NCBI GenBank assembly: GCA_037044905.1
Contig: JBAOKB010000185.1
Coordinates: forward strand, 62,001 to 126,000
Length of the DNA: 64,000 bases
Origin: Hortaea werneckii
Taxonomy: Eukaryota; Ascomycota; Dothideomycetes; Mycosphaerellales; Teratosphaeriaceae
Direction: 5' to 3'
The notes under the pieces: model-generated
The model's database searches: none
Told to the model about the DNA's origin: nothing
What the model saw: only the letters and a program-made list of their open reading frames with translations
Part shown: positions 31,000-39,626 of the stretch, one piece after another
How the letters are laid out: each line of letters starts with the position of its first letter
Position numbering within the stretch: the first letter of the stretch is position 1
Made by a program: the position numbers and the translations under genes

Positions 31000-31623
31000 T
31001 TAGCCGTCCTCTTCTTTAGTCTTCATATCAAGTGTAACGCTCGATGAGTCAACCCCAGATTCGGGCTGTTTGCGTTCACCTTTACGCCTTTGCCGCTTCG
31101 CTCCAACTGGGAACCTTTTACCAGCTCCACAGACTTTGCAAGAAACCACCAGTACATCTGCATGGGTTTTCTTGCCACCTTTGGACTTGTTCTCAATGCG
31201 CTTGTTGCTAGTTGTACCTTCGATCAGAATCGAGCTGCAACGTTTACAAATCGAATGTTTGACATCAGTCCGTAGTCGAATCTGGGACTTCAGGGCCACC
31301 TGGCGTAAATGGGTAGCCAGATGGAGTGGCAAGCCACCGGAGTCAGGAAGTTGTACTTCGGGTCGAAGTGAGTGCTGCTGGGGATGCTGCTCATCTTTTC
31401 TGTCCTCGTTCATAGCATTTCCAGCATCCACAGTCGGTGGTTGATTTTGACCCAAGGCCTGATCATCAGCGCCTGCAAGCGTCGACGTGGGTGCGTTGGT
31501 CTCAGGAATTTGATGCTCTTTTTTCCCTTGGAGAGTCAAATACGAAGCCGCCTGCTGCAAGTACGCGATGCGTGCATGGAGATGCTTGTTGGCGACGCCA
31601 CCTTTCGACTTCTCTTTTCCCAT
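31000..31623 (-). CDS. RPR2: RNase P/MRP subunit, Rpr2/Rpp21/Snm1 family
   Basis: Protein subunit of the nuclear RNase P holoenzyme that trims tRNA 5' leaders. 207 residues, single exon, ATG at 31623. The N-terminal helix has KHLHARIAYLQQAASYL, and a central HLRQVALKSQIRL helix follows. The zinc ribbon uses paired cysteines in HSICKRCSSIL and VVSCKVCGAGKRFP, separated by a Lys-rich loop, and the tail is basic. The order helix, helix, CxxC, CxxC is diagnostic of the family. A non-conserved acidic/Gln-rich insert separates the first two helices. Paralogue choice (Rpr2 rather than Snm1) is an inference. Confidence 0.85.
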   Translation of the reverse strand: MGKEKSKGGVANKHLHARIAYLQQAASYLTLQGKKEHQIPETNAPTSTLAGADDQALGQNQPPTVDAGNAMNEDRKDEQHPQQHSLRPEVQLPDSGGLPLHLATHLRQVALKSQIRLRTDVKHSICKRCSSILIEGTTSNKRIENKSKGGKKTHADVLVVSCKVCGAGKRFPVGAKRQRRKGERKQPESGVDSSSVTLDMKTKEEDG

Positions 31624-32095
31624 GACGAGTCAATGCTGTGTCAAATGCACGATCTGGCAAAAAAAAAAAAAGAGTCGCAAATAACCTTAGGATATGTGCA
31701 TGGCGATTGCAGCTATATAAATGTGAAAAGGCCTTGGAAATGTCCAAGATGCAGCAGCCACACTGCTGCTAGCGACACGGGAGTTCCGGCCCGAGACGTC
31801 GGACTGGCTGCCTCAGGCATGAAACGCTAGACCCAGTGCGGCCGACGTCGCATCGTCGCAACAACCAAACTTTGGACGTCGCGCCAGCCTTCCACCACTC
31901 TTCACCTTCTCCCCTCCCCGACATCATCAACTACTTCCAGATACCCTCTTAATTGAGTTGTGCAGCCTATCTTGCTGGCTGCCGTTATCTACACACCCCC
32001 GCCAAGGCTTCAATTGAACGAAGCTTGAGCAAGGCAGCAGCCTAACGCGACGCGAGTCACTCGACCCTCACTACCCTTCCAACAACACCATCACC
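31624..32095. promoter_or_regulatory. Divergent promoter between RPR2 and SUB2
   Basis: The two housekeeping RNA-processing genes share this 472-bp interval. It contains an A12 tract near 31660-31673 and a CT-rich stretch (about 31895-31955) ahead of SUB2. No gene is seen. Confidence 0.55.
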
Positions 32096-34107
32096 ATGTC
32101 CGCCGGCGAGGAAGACCTGATCGATTACTCCGACGAGGAGATCCAGCCCACCGATGCCGCGGCGACGACTGGAGCCGCTGCCTCAAACGGTGAGGCGAAG
32201 AAGGGCGACTTGACCGTAACTGGAGCTGGCGCCAAGGGTTCCTATGTCGGTATTCACAGCACCTCATTCAGGGACCTTCTCCTGAAGCCGGAGATTATGA
32301 AGGCCATCACGGACTGCGGTTTCGAGCATCCATCAGAGGGTTAGTCACTTTCCAGCATGCCGATTCTATTAGCGAAAGCGAGCCAGAGCGTCCGTCCAAT
32401 TGCGAGCACAAAGAGCCCCAAAGCGTAAGGTCTTCTCGACAACTACTGCGAGCAAAACATAGAGATGCAGATATAGAAGGTAGAGACAGGGTGACGAGAG
32501 GCCTGTGACACCAACCAGGGTCGACATTGGTCAGGGTCATACCATGGGCTGTGGAGAAATGGAAGCCTGCAAACTGCAACAAATGTGTGGCACCAGCACG
32601 TTGGCGAGGTCATCTTTGGCCGCCCAGGAAGGTTCCATCTCAGTGTTTCCGAGAGCGACTACGCTATTCGAGTCTCATGCCCACGCCGTGTGGCGTGGAA
32701 AGTCCTTTTCGCGAGGATGCTGGGCTGCTCGACCTTTGGCGTGTGAACCCCAGCAATGGTTGTCTGCGATAGCAGGATGACAGTGATAGCTTGGACGGAC
32801 GCTCTACTCGCTTGCTCGCCTGCTCTTCTACTTTGCTTGGACGAACATACTCTAACATCATCACCAAACAGTCCAGCAAGTTTGCATTCCTCAAGCTATT
32901 GTCGGCACCGACGTTCTCTGTCAGGCCAAGTCTGGTCTCGGTAAGACTGCGGTCTTCGTTATCAGCACCCTTCAGCAAATCGACGCTGTGGCTGGCGAGG
33001 CTCAAGTCCTCGTTATGTGCCACACCCGCGAGCTTGCCTTCCAGATCAAGAACGAATACAACCGCTTCACCAAGTACATGCCCGAGGTGAAGACTGCTGT
33101 TTTCTACGGTGGCACAGACATCAAGGAGAACGAGAAGGTCCTTGCAAACAAGGAGACGCACCCAAACATTATCGTTGCCACTCCTGGTCGCCTGAACGCC
33201 CTTGTGCGTGAGAAGAAGGTGCGTCTGGGCACTGTGAAGTTCTTCGTGCTTGATGAGTGCGACAAGATGCTCGACCAGATCGGTAAGTGTTCAATCATAT
33301 CTTCATGACTAATGCAGTCCCACTGACCCTACATAGACATGCGCCGCGATGTGCAGGACATTTTCCGCAACACACCCACCAACAAGCAGGTCATGATGTT
33401 TTCCGCTACGCTGTCCCAAAACACCAGACCTATCTGCAAGAAGTTCATGCGTAACCCATTGGAAATTTACGTCGATGACGAGACCAAGCTCACCCTGCAC
33501 GGTCTGCAGCAGTTCTACTGCCAACTCAGCGAGGCTGAGAAGAACAGACGTCTGAACGACTTGTTGGACGAGTTGACCTACAACCAAGTCATCATTTTCG
33601 TCAAGAGCACCGTGCGTGCTAACGAGCTATCGAAGCTGCTGCTGGAGTGTAACTTCCCGGCAACTGCAGTGCACTCAGGTGTCACCCAGGAGGAGCGGTA
33701 AGTCGAGACGTTAATCTTTCCGATGTTTCCAGTCGGGCATTACGCTAACTTCTTCTAGTATCAAACGCTACCAAGACTTCAAGAACTTCAAGCACCGTAT
33801 CTGTGTCAGTACCGATGTCTTCGGTCGTGGTATTGACATTGAACGTATCAACGTCGCGGTTAATTACGACATGCCCGACTCGCCAACCAACCCAGGCGGC
33901 TCGGACAAGGAGTCGCTGGCGCAGGCTGCCGACACCTACCTGCACCGTGTCGGCCGTGCCGGTCGTTTCGGTACCAAGGGTATTGCCGTCTCGTTTGTGA
34001 GCAACGAGAGGGATGAGGCCGTGCTGAAGGCGATTGAGGCCCGTTTCGAGAAGAAGATTGAGGAGTACAAGCCCGAGCTTGTTACGAACATTGCTGAGAC
34101 CTCTTAA
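32096..34107 (+). CDS. SUB2: ATP-dependent RNA helicase SUB2 (UAP56), TREX mRNA export
   Basis: DEAD-box helicase of spliceosome assembly and TREX-dependent mRNA export, in the nucleus. Four exons: 32096-32339, 32872-33282, 33337-33697, 33759-34107; 454 residues, as expected. Introns are 532, 54 and 61 bp. The acidic N-terminus (DLIDYSDEE) precedes the Q motif (FRDLLLKPEIMKAI). Motif I is AKSGLGKTAVF, motif Ia is CHTRELAFQI, and motif II is the SUB2-specific DECD (FFVLDECDKML). SAT lies in MMFSATLS, motif V in STDVFGRGIDIERI, and motif VI in YLHRVGRAGRFGTKG. Intron 1 is about ten times longer than others in this window. Splice joins restore every conserved residue, including PSE-VQQVCIPQA. 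Confidence 0.97.
32340..32871 (+). other. Long first intron of SUB2
   Basis: Donor GTTAGT at 32340, branch CTCTAACATC near 32850, acceptor AACAG at 32871. I looked for C/D or H/ACA snoRNA boxes and found nothing convincing. Open frames inside it are short and out of register. Confidence 0.85.
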
Positions 34108-34593
34108 GCGACGACACTTTGTAAGAACACGGAGCTCGTCGGGGAGGGATGATGGAGCATACCCTATGATGAGGGCGGAAAAGTCAATAAAGAAGGGGTC
34201 TTCGGGTGTTGTACTTCTAGAATGATTGCGTGAAAACTGGGATGGTATGATTTGTTAAAGGTCATCTGAAACATTCTCTCAAACAAACTCATACGTTTTT
34301 CAATGTTATATGCGTGACGTCGTCTTGAAATTTATTGCTTGATATTCATCTTATTATTAAACGCATGTGAAGTGCTACGGCAACACCCGAGAATACGCGC
34401 TAGTGTCGCGTTGGAAAGTGAAGTTCATCACTTCAACTTCTTGCGCACAACTTCTCCCTCATTGTGTCGCCCTTTTGTACGCTTTTTGCATCCGCTTTGT
34501 CTGACAGATCGTTACCTGGCTTCACCTGCAGCTCGTTCCGAATACCATTCAATCACAAGGCTAAAGAAACCCCAAAAATCATTACTGGTCGAA
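34108..34593. other. Intergenic between SUB2 and NUP53
   Basis: This holds the SUB2 3' UTR and the NUP53 promoter. The frame upstream of 34594 is open but not conserved. No other feature is seen. Confidence 0.5.
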
Positions 34594-35898
34594 ATGGACC
34601 GCTACAATCACTCGGCACCACGAGGCCCGCAAATCCATGCTGTACCTGACAATGAGCGTGCATACGATGCCTCGGGGAGAAGGCTACCCTGGGGCTATGA
34701 CACCATCACATCCGTCAACTTCGGCGAAGGCGAGCGCACTTCAAGAGAACCGATAGAGAAAGGACCTTTCGGCCGTCGGAATACCAGGCCGGGAAGAGGC
34801 AGCAGCAGAAGTCGAAGCAAAACGGCAGAACCTGAGCGGAAAGAGGATATTGCGAAGCGGGAGCAGCTGCAGGCGGAGGAAGCAGTCTTCGGCACGCTGA
34901 GTCGGAAGGCTGGTGGAAGGGACAGAGAAGCGCTGAGCGAGGTGGAGCCGAACGCTGTAGCACAGCAGAGCACCGCGCCCTCAGCACCGAAGATTGAAGG
35001 CGAGCAAGAAGCGACGGAGGTCATGCTTTGGGGGTTTGGGGACGAACTTCAATGGGCTGCGATCGACTTTTACGAACGCGCTAGCGGCGGTGTGATTTTG
35101 GAAGACTACGACCGCACGTCATCGGAGCAGAGGGGGTACGATGCCGTGACGAGATCGTATAGCCGTGCGGCCGCGCAGAAGAGTCTAGGCAAGGCGGCCT
35201 TGAGGAAGAAGAACAAGTACGCAGGCGGGAATCATTGGATCAAAGTCACTTTCGACTCGCGTGAAGCTGCTGAATTGGCTTGTGCGCGCAGTCCACACCA
35301 AGTGCGAGGGTACCTAGTCTCTGCTGAGCCCTGGATAGGTCGAGGCCCAGCGAGAGACGATGCGGTACCGGCGACGAATGCTGGTACAAGGACTAGAGGT
35401 GTTGCACTGCCGCCTAGCTCCTCAACGCAGACCGTCAGCCCAGACTCTTCGCGTACAGTCTCGAGCCAGACGGAGCAGCAAACACCACCTCACCAACCAC
35501 GCAGAAGAGCAAGAGATGAGAAGCGGGACGCTCCACCACAGTGGCAACAGCCTGCCGCACCGCTTGCCCGCGCATCTTCTGGGTTCGAGCTGGCCGAACA
35601 CCGGCCGCAGCAAAACCAACAGCAGCAACAAGTCACGCATCGCCGCACCGGCACTCGTGGGCGGATCGAAGGCGCCAAATTCGTCTCTGCGCTTCCCGCC
35701 GAGGTGGCACTGATGCCTAAACAACCAAAGCAAAGCTGGACAGCATGGCTAGGCGCGAGCGAAGTCATCGGGACGACCGTGCCGCGTAAGGAAGACGGGA
35801 CGTTCGATTACGACAGGGCCAGTCTGTACTGGCGGCTTTTCTACTGGGTGGATTGGCTGCTTGGGACTGATTGGTGTGGGTTGAGGACTGATGAGTAG
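34594..35898 (+). CDS. NUP53: Nucleoporin of the Nup53/Nup35 family
   Basis: Membrane-apposed subunit of the inner ring of the nuclear pore, expected to bind Nup170 and Nup192-type partners. 434 residues, single exon. I chose the ATG at 34594 (MDRYNHSAPRG), because the frame upstream to 34339 is not conserved. The Nup35-type RRM (MPPN) starts around residue 140 with VMLWGFGDELQWAAIDFYE, continues through NHWIKVTFDSREAAELA, and ends near YLVSAEPWIGRG. A long Gln/Pro/Arg-rich disordered segment follows. The C-terminus is an amphipathic membrane-binding helix (SLYWRLFYWVDWLLG), the hallmark of Nup53/Nup35. An EAVFGTL segment in the N-terminal part resembles the conserved pore-binding linker. Confidence 0.88.
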   Translation: MDRYNHSAPRGPQIHAVPDNERAYDASGRRLPWGYDTITSVNFGEGERTSREPIEKGPFGRRNTRPGRGSSRSRSKTAEPERKEDIAKREQLQAEEAVFGTLSRKAGGRDREALSEVEPNAVAQQSTAPSAPKIEGEQEATEVMLWGFGDELQWAAIDFYERASGGVILEDYDRTSSEQRGYDAVTRSYSRAAAQKSLGKAALRKKNKYAGGNHWIKVTFDSREAAELACARSPHQVRGYLVSAEPWIGRGPARDDAVPATNAGTRTRGVALPPSSSTQTVSPDSSRTVSSQTEQQTPPHQPRRRARDEKRDAPPQWQQPAAPLARASSGFELAEHRPQQNQQQQQVTHRRTGTRGRIEGAKFVSALPAEVALMPKQPKQSWTAWLGASEVIGTTVPRKEDGTFDYDRASLYWRLFYWVDWLLGTDWCGLRTDE

Positions 35899-36339
35899 GG
35901 AGAGAGGAAAGAGAAGATTTTCTGAGAGGCTGTGAAGGAAAAAGGGCTGGGCAAGGGTTTAGCGAGGGCGCTTGGGGAGTCTTGCAGCTTTTTTTTTTTT
36001 TTTTTGGTATGGAAGGCAATTGTTTAGCAGTCTGTTGCTGATAATATTCTGTACACTGCAGCCCCGGTTGCCAGACCATTGAAACTAGATTTTTTGCGCA
36101 CGAAAAAGTCCTGTCCCAGACAAGCACGTGGTGAATCTCTCACTTCAGCTTAGAACAGTTTCACATGACACAAGCTCGCGGACAGCAGCCTTCTGCAGAT
36201 CTCAACCGCCACTCGTCTTTTCTTCTACTCTCACTTGACGAACGACGATTCCAACCACATCGGCGCTGACCCAGCTACCCCCTCAGCCAGTCCCTTGGAA
36301 TCAAGCCAACGAACATCATCCTGCTCTGTTGAACAAGCC
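35899..36339. other. Intergenic with T18-type tract
   Basis: A run of about 16-18 T lies at 35988-36005, in the NUP53 3' flank. No gene is seen before the 6-16 family gene. Confidence 0.5.
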
Positions 36340-36830
36340 ATGGACCACGCAGCAAACACCGCCTTCGAAGCGGCAAAGGAAGCCTCCGCTTCCCTCGCCC
36401 AAGGTCTCCGTCACATCCATTGGGAAGACCTCCCTAGCTGGATCTGCAACTACATCGTCGAGCAGCCGGGTCTCACAGCAGCCCAGATCATCTGCCTCGT
36501 CATCCTTGCAGTCCCCGCCATCGTTACAATGCCACTGCTCGGAGCGCTCGGGTTCACTAATCTTGGACCAGCTGCCGGTAAGCAGCAAGACACTTCTCTT
36601 ACCAAGTGAGTAATGCGTGCTGACTAGCAGTTCAGGCACAGCAGCCGCATGGTTCCAAGCAACCTTCGGCACGACCGCGGTATTCAGCACGCTCCAGAGC
36701 TACATGATGGCCGGGGTACGGCGTGCCAATCGTCGGGGGCATCGTGCAAGCCGGCGCAGCGGTCGCTGGAGTGGGCAATTCTGTTTGGGCCTGGACATCG
36801 AAGTTCCCGAAGAATGGAACACAGACCTAG
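36340..36830 (+). CDS. Interferon-induced 6-16 (IFI6/IFI27, ISG12) family protein, one-base frameshift
   Basis: Small hydrophobic membrane protein. Exon 1 is 36340-36577, intron 36578-36635 (GTAAGC...TTCAG, 58 bp), exon 2 from 36636. The N-terminus is amphipathic (AANTAFEAAKEASASL), then a helix LTAAQIICLVILAVPAIV, then the family glycine-rich hairpin GALGFTNLGPAAG-TAAAWFQATFG...STLQSYMMAG. At 36713-36716 a run of four G breaks the frame. The family pattern YGVPIVGGIVQAGAAVAGVG continues one base out and ends at TAG 36828-36830, giving 143 residues if one G is extra. The unbroken frame instead gives an Arg-rich tail ending near 36865. Animal relatives act in mitochondrial and nuclear membranes and apoptosis; the fungal role is unknown. 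Confidence 0.8.
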
Positions 36831-37058
36831 ACCTTACGGTCAAGAGACGTGATGCTACGAGGTGAGGGAACCCAAGTTTGGAAGCAAGGGGGAAAGTGTG
36901 AGAAGCGGGAGTAGTTACGTGGAGGGTAGTTCATCAATGCCGATCATCTCTTTGAGCTCCAAATTCTGAAAATCGAGCGACTCATTTACCAGGTACCACG
37001 CCCACAACGATTCTCCTATTTTGTTTTTTTGACCCTCTTGAGGAGGGGAGGGGGGGTG

Positions 37059-37094
<36 letters not shown>

Positions 37095-37773
37095 GGGGGG
37101 GCCCGAGAAAGGGAAAGAGCTTGACCTCGTAACCTAACCCCTTTCTCAGCTGGCAGGAGGCTAGAGCACGAACACCGCCAGCCGATCAAAATACTCATTG
37201 CGAGCCAGCATGATAAGAGAAAGTTCAAGCCTCCAGCGCTTGCTCCTCTGTTCTCCCTTCCCTTCATACTCTTAATAAAAGGAGGGCTAAAACCTTCAAT
37301 TTCTCTTTCACTTTCTCCTTCTATAAATCTCAGTCTCCTCTATCCATCTTCTCCCAGCTCCTTCAACCCAAAGCAAGCAAGCCTGCCCTCCAGTTTTTTC
37401 CAAAAACGACCAGAACGAGGACCAAGCGACTTACATTTCAGGGACACTTGACTTGTGGGAAGAGAATAAGTCAAGAAAAAGAGAGAAAGAAAAAAAAAAA
37501 GTGAGAAAGTGAGAAAGTGAGAGAACAGGACAACCCTTTCTGTGTCCCTAGCAGACAGACGCGATCCATAAACGATCAACATACAGATACAGTTTCTTCT
37601 ACCAAAACCTCCACCAAACAAAGCGCAGGGGAAACCGTAAATCGTTGCGAAACCGACATCGGGTATCAAATACAGAACCTCTATTCCTCCCTCCCTCTTC
37701 TTGCCACTCCTTCACACACATCCATCTCTATCCCTCATCCATCCTCACAACCTCGAAAAAACCTATGCCCGGG
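36831..37773. other. Intergenic with simple-sequence tracts
   Basis: This 3' intergenic region lies between the 6-16 family gene and the end of CHS5 (minus). It contains the poly-G tract listed separately, a T8 tract near 37023, and a purine run with A12 near 37475-37500. It also has CT-rich stretches near 37290-37340. No gene is supported. Confidence 0.5.
37062..37093 (+). repeat. Poly-G homopolymer, 32 bases
   Basis: An uninterrupted run of 32 G lies inside a wider G-rich block (about 37042-37101) broken only by single A or T bases. It could form G-quadruplexes. Exact length is unreliable in most sequencing methods. Confidence 0.95.
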
Positions 37774-39186
37774 CTATAAGTCCACCTCATCGAACTTCCC
37801 GTCTTCCTCCGCCACGCCGGCGGCCTCCTTCTCCTTCGTCTCGTTCTTGTCCTTTGGATCATCATTCGGGTCGGGGGACTCCTTTTCCGTTTCCTTGTCG
37901 TCAGCGTTCTCGGTAGCCTTCTCCGGCTCGTCGGAGGCGGTGCCATCTTCGTCATCGCTCTTCTCGTCCTTATCGCTCTTCTTGTCCTCGTCCTTATCAC
38001 TCTTCTTGTCCTCGTCGTCCTCGTCGTCCCCTTTATCCTCCTCCTTGTCCTGCTTCGAAGACGCAAGCGTAGAGCCTTCCAGGTTCGCATCCTCTCCGTT
38101 AGGCTCAGCCGGTGTGGCTGCCGGGGAAGTTTCCTCACTCGATTGCTTAGGCGGCACAGCAGGGGCTTGCTCAGTCGCTTTTGGCGTCGAGGGGTCAGAT
38201 GTCGGGGTTTCAGGAGCCGGAGGCTCAGAAGTTGGGATCTGCTCCTTCGACTGCGTACGTTCGCTCGCGGTGGGCCGTTCAGGCGTGGGCGGAGTATGCT
38301 CGATCCGTGGGCTATCCCTCATCGCCTGACCCTGGGTACTTATGCTTCCCCGCTGACTACCTCCTCCCGGTTGCTGTTGTTGATGCTGTTGCTGCGTTGC
38401 GCCTACGGGGCCCAACTGCCGCTTACTCGGGTCCGCATCGAGATAGTATGCGCGCACTCCAATCACCTTGCCTTCCCTCTCGCATCCAATGATCCAATCC
38501 GGCACTACGACCGGCACGTTCATCTCAACAGCCTTCTCCCAGCCCTGACCCCGCGGCTCGGTGCAGACAAAATGGGTGGTATCGATGCGGACGCTCTCGG
38601 TCACCTTGGCGCCAATGCGGTCGACTGCTTCCTGGAGAGACTCACGCAGCTGACCCGGCATGATACCCGGCGTGATGGTGATACCGGTCAGGTCGGTCAT
38701 CTTGTGGGTGCGGATCACGAGCTTCTCGGAGGAATACTGGCCGGCTGAGGTGCACAGCACTAGGGAGAAGCTGTACTCGCTGTCGACCCCGAGGCCGGAG
38801 ATCTTGGTGCTCAGCTTGCCCGGGGGTATGTTACCGGCCTTGCTGCCATTGCGGTAGAGGCTGAGACTACGCAGCTCGGCGGTGGCGAGGTCGATGGGGT
38901 CCCACTCCAGCACGACGCTGGTCTGGGTGGCATTGCGGCAGCGGAGGACGGGCGGGGAGGGAGAGCGGGAACCGAAAGTGTCGAGGATGGAGCGTTGGAG
39001 CTGGGCGAACTTCTGGTCGGCGAGATGCTCGGCGGCGGTGTTGCGGGCGACATTGATGTCGACGATGCTGCCGCTGTGGATGTCGGCGGGGAGGAGGATG
39101 GAAGGGAACTCGATCAGGCGCTTGTCTTCGGTCAGGAGGACGGCGACGCCGGCGTCGACCTTGCCGACGGTGAGAGAGACGAGCAT
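37774..39186 (-). CDS. CHS5: CHS5, exomer scaffold for chitin synthase export
   Basis: Core of the exomer coat at the trans-Golgi, needed in yeast to deliver chitin synthase Chs3 to the surface. 470 residues, single exon, ATG at 39186. The N-terminal segment (LVSLTVGKVDAGVAVLLTED) is the ChAP-binding region. A fibronectin III domain follows (about 78-165, with TSVVLEWDPIDLATAEL), then a BRCT domain (about 168-260: TGITITPGIMP, THFVCTEPRGQGWEKA, VVVPDWIIGC). The C-terminal half is disordered, Pro/Ser-rich, and then very rich in Lys/Asp/Glu with KKSDKDED-type repeats, as in yeast Chs5. It converges with the 6-16 gene and diverges from nothing nearby. Confidence 0.95.
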   Translation of the reverse strand: MLVSLTVGKVDAGVAVLLTEDKRLIEFPSILLPADIHSGSIVDINVARNTAAEHLADQKFAQLQRSILDTFGSRSPSPPVLRCRNATQTSVVLEWDPIDLATAELRSLSLYRNGSKAGNIPPGKLSTKISGLGVDSEYSFSLVLCTSAGQYSSEKLVIRTHKMTDLTGITITPGIMPGQLRESLQEAVDRIGAKVTESVRIDTTHFVCTEPRGQGWEKAVEMNVPVVVPDWIIGCEREGKVIGVRAYYLDADPSKRQLGPVGATQQQHQQQQPGGGSQRGSISTQGQAMRDSPRIEHTPPTPERPTASERTQSKEQIPTSEPPAPETPTSDPSTPKATEQAPAVPPKQSSEETSPAATPAEPNGEDANLEGSTLASSKQDKEEDKGDDEDDEDKKSDKDEDKKSDKDEKSDDEDGTASDEPEKATENADDKETEKESPDPNDDPKDKNETKEKEAAGVAEEDGKFDEVDL

Positions 39187-39626
39187 TGGATGATGAGTGG
39201 AGATGTTAAGAAGAGGGTAGCGGTGCGGGGTGTTGCATGTGGATGATAGAATATATCGGAATCGGAGGGGAGAGTGTGGCTAGGTAGGTAGGTGAGTACG
39301 TTGTCAAGGGAGCTACAGTATACCTCCATCAACATGGGAAGCTGCTGGCGACGTGTCGGCTACCTCACCCTGCTGACTAACACGCGCCAATGCCTCCATC
39401 CTCTACTATGTACTATACGTACCATGTACATTTACAGTAGAATCTCTCATCCCACACAACCGATGCTGAAACAATCATATCATCAATTAGATCGTTAAAT
39501 CACATAACATACACAATCTCATAGATCCACATGTGAAAACACAGCACGCCGAGGTATCATTATACTCGAATCATCCATCCATCCATCCATCCAATATTCA
39601 TCCAATTTCCTCTTTCCAAATGACCT
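39187..39626. other. Intergenic, CHS5 promoter
   Basis: A (GGTA)n/(TAGG)n-like run lies at about 39281-39300, and (TCCA)n near 39570-39595. No gene is seen. Confidence 0.5.

Noticed and set aside
32340..32871. C/D-box snoRNA in the SUB2 intron
   Set aside because: A GATGACA near 32777 resembles a C box, but no paired D box or terminal stem was found.
34339..34593. N-terminal extension of NUP53
   Set aside because: Sequence before the ATG at 34594 is not protein-like for this family and fits a 5' leader.
37517..38329. 270-codon Ser/Phe-rich open frame on plus
   Set aside because: It is the mirror of the Lys/Asp/Glu-rich tail of CHS5 on minus; GAx/AAx codons read as Ser/Phe/Leu on the other strand.
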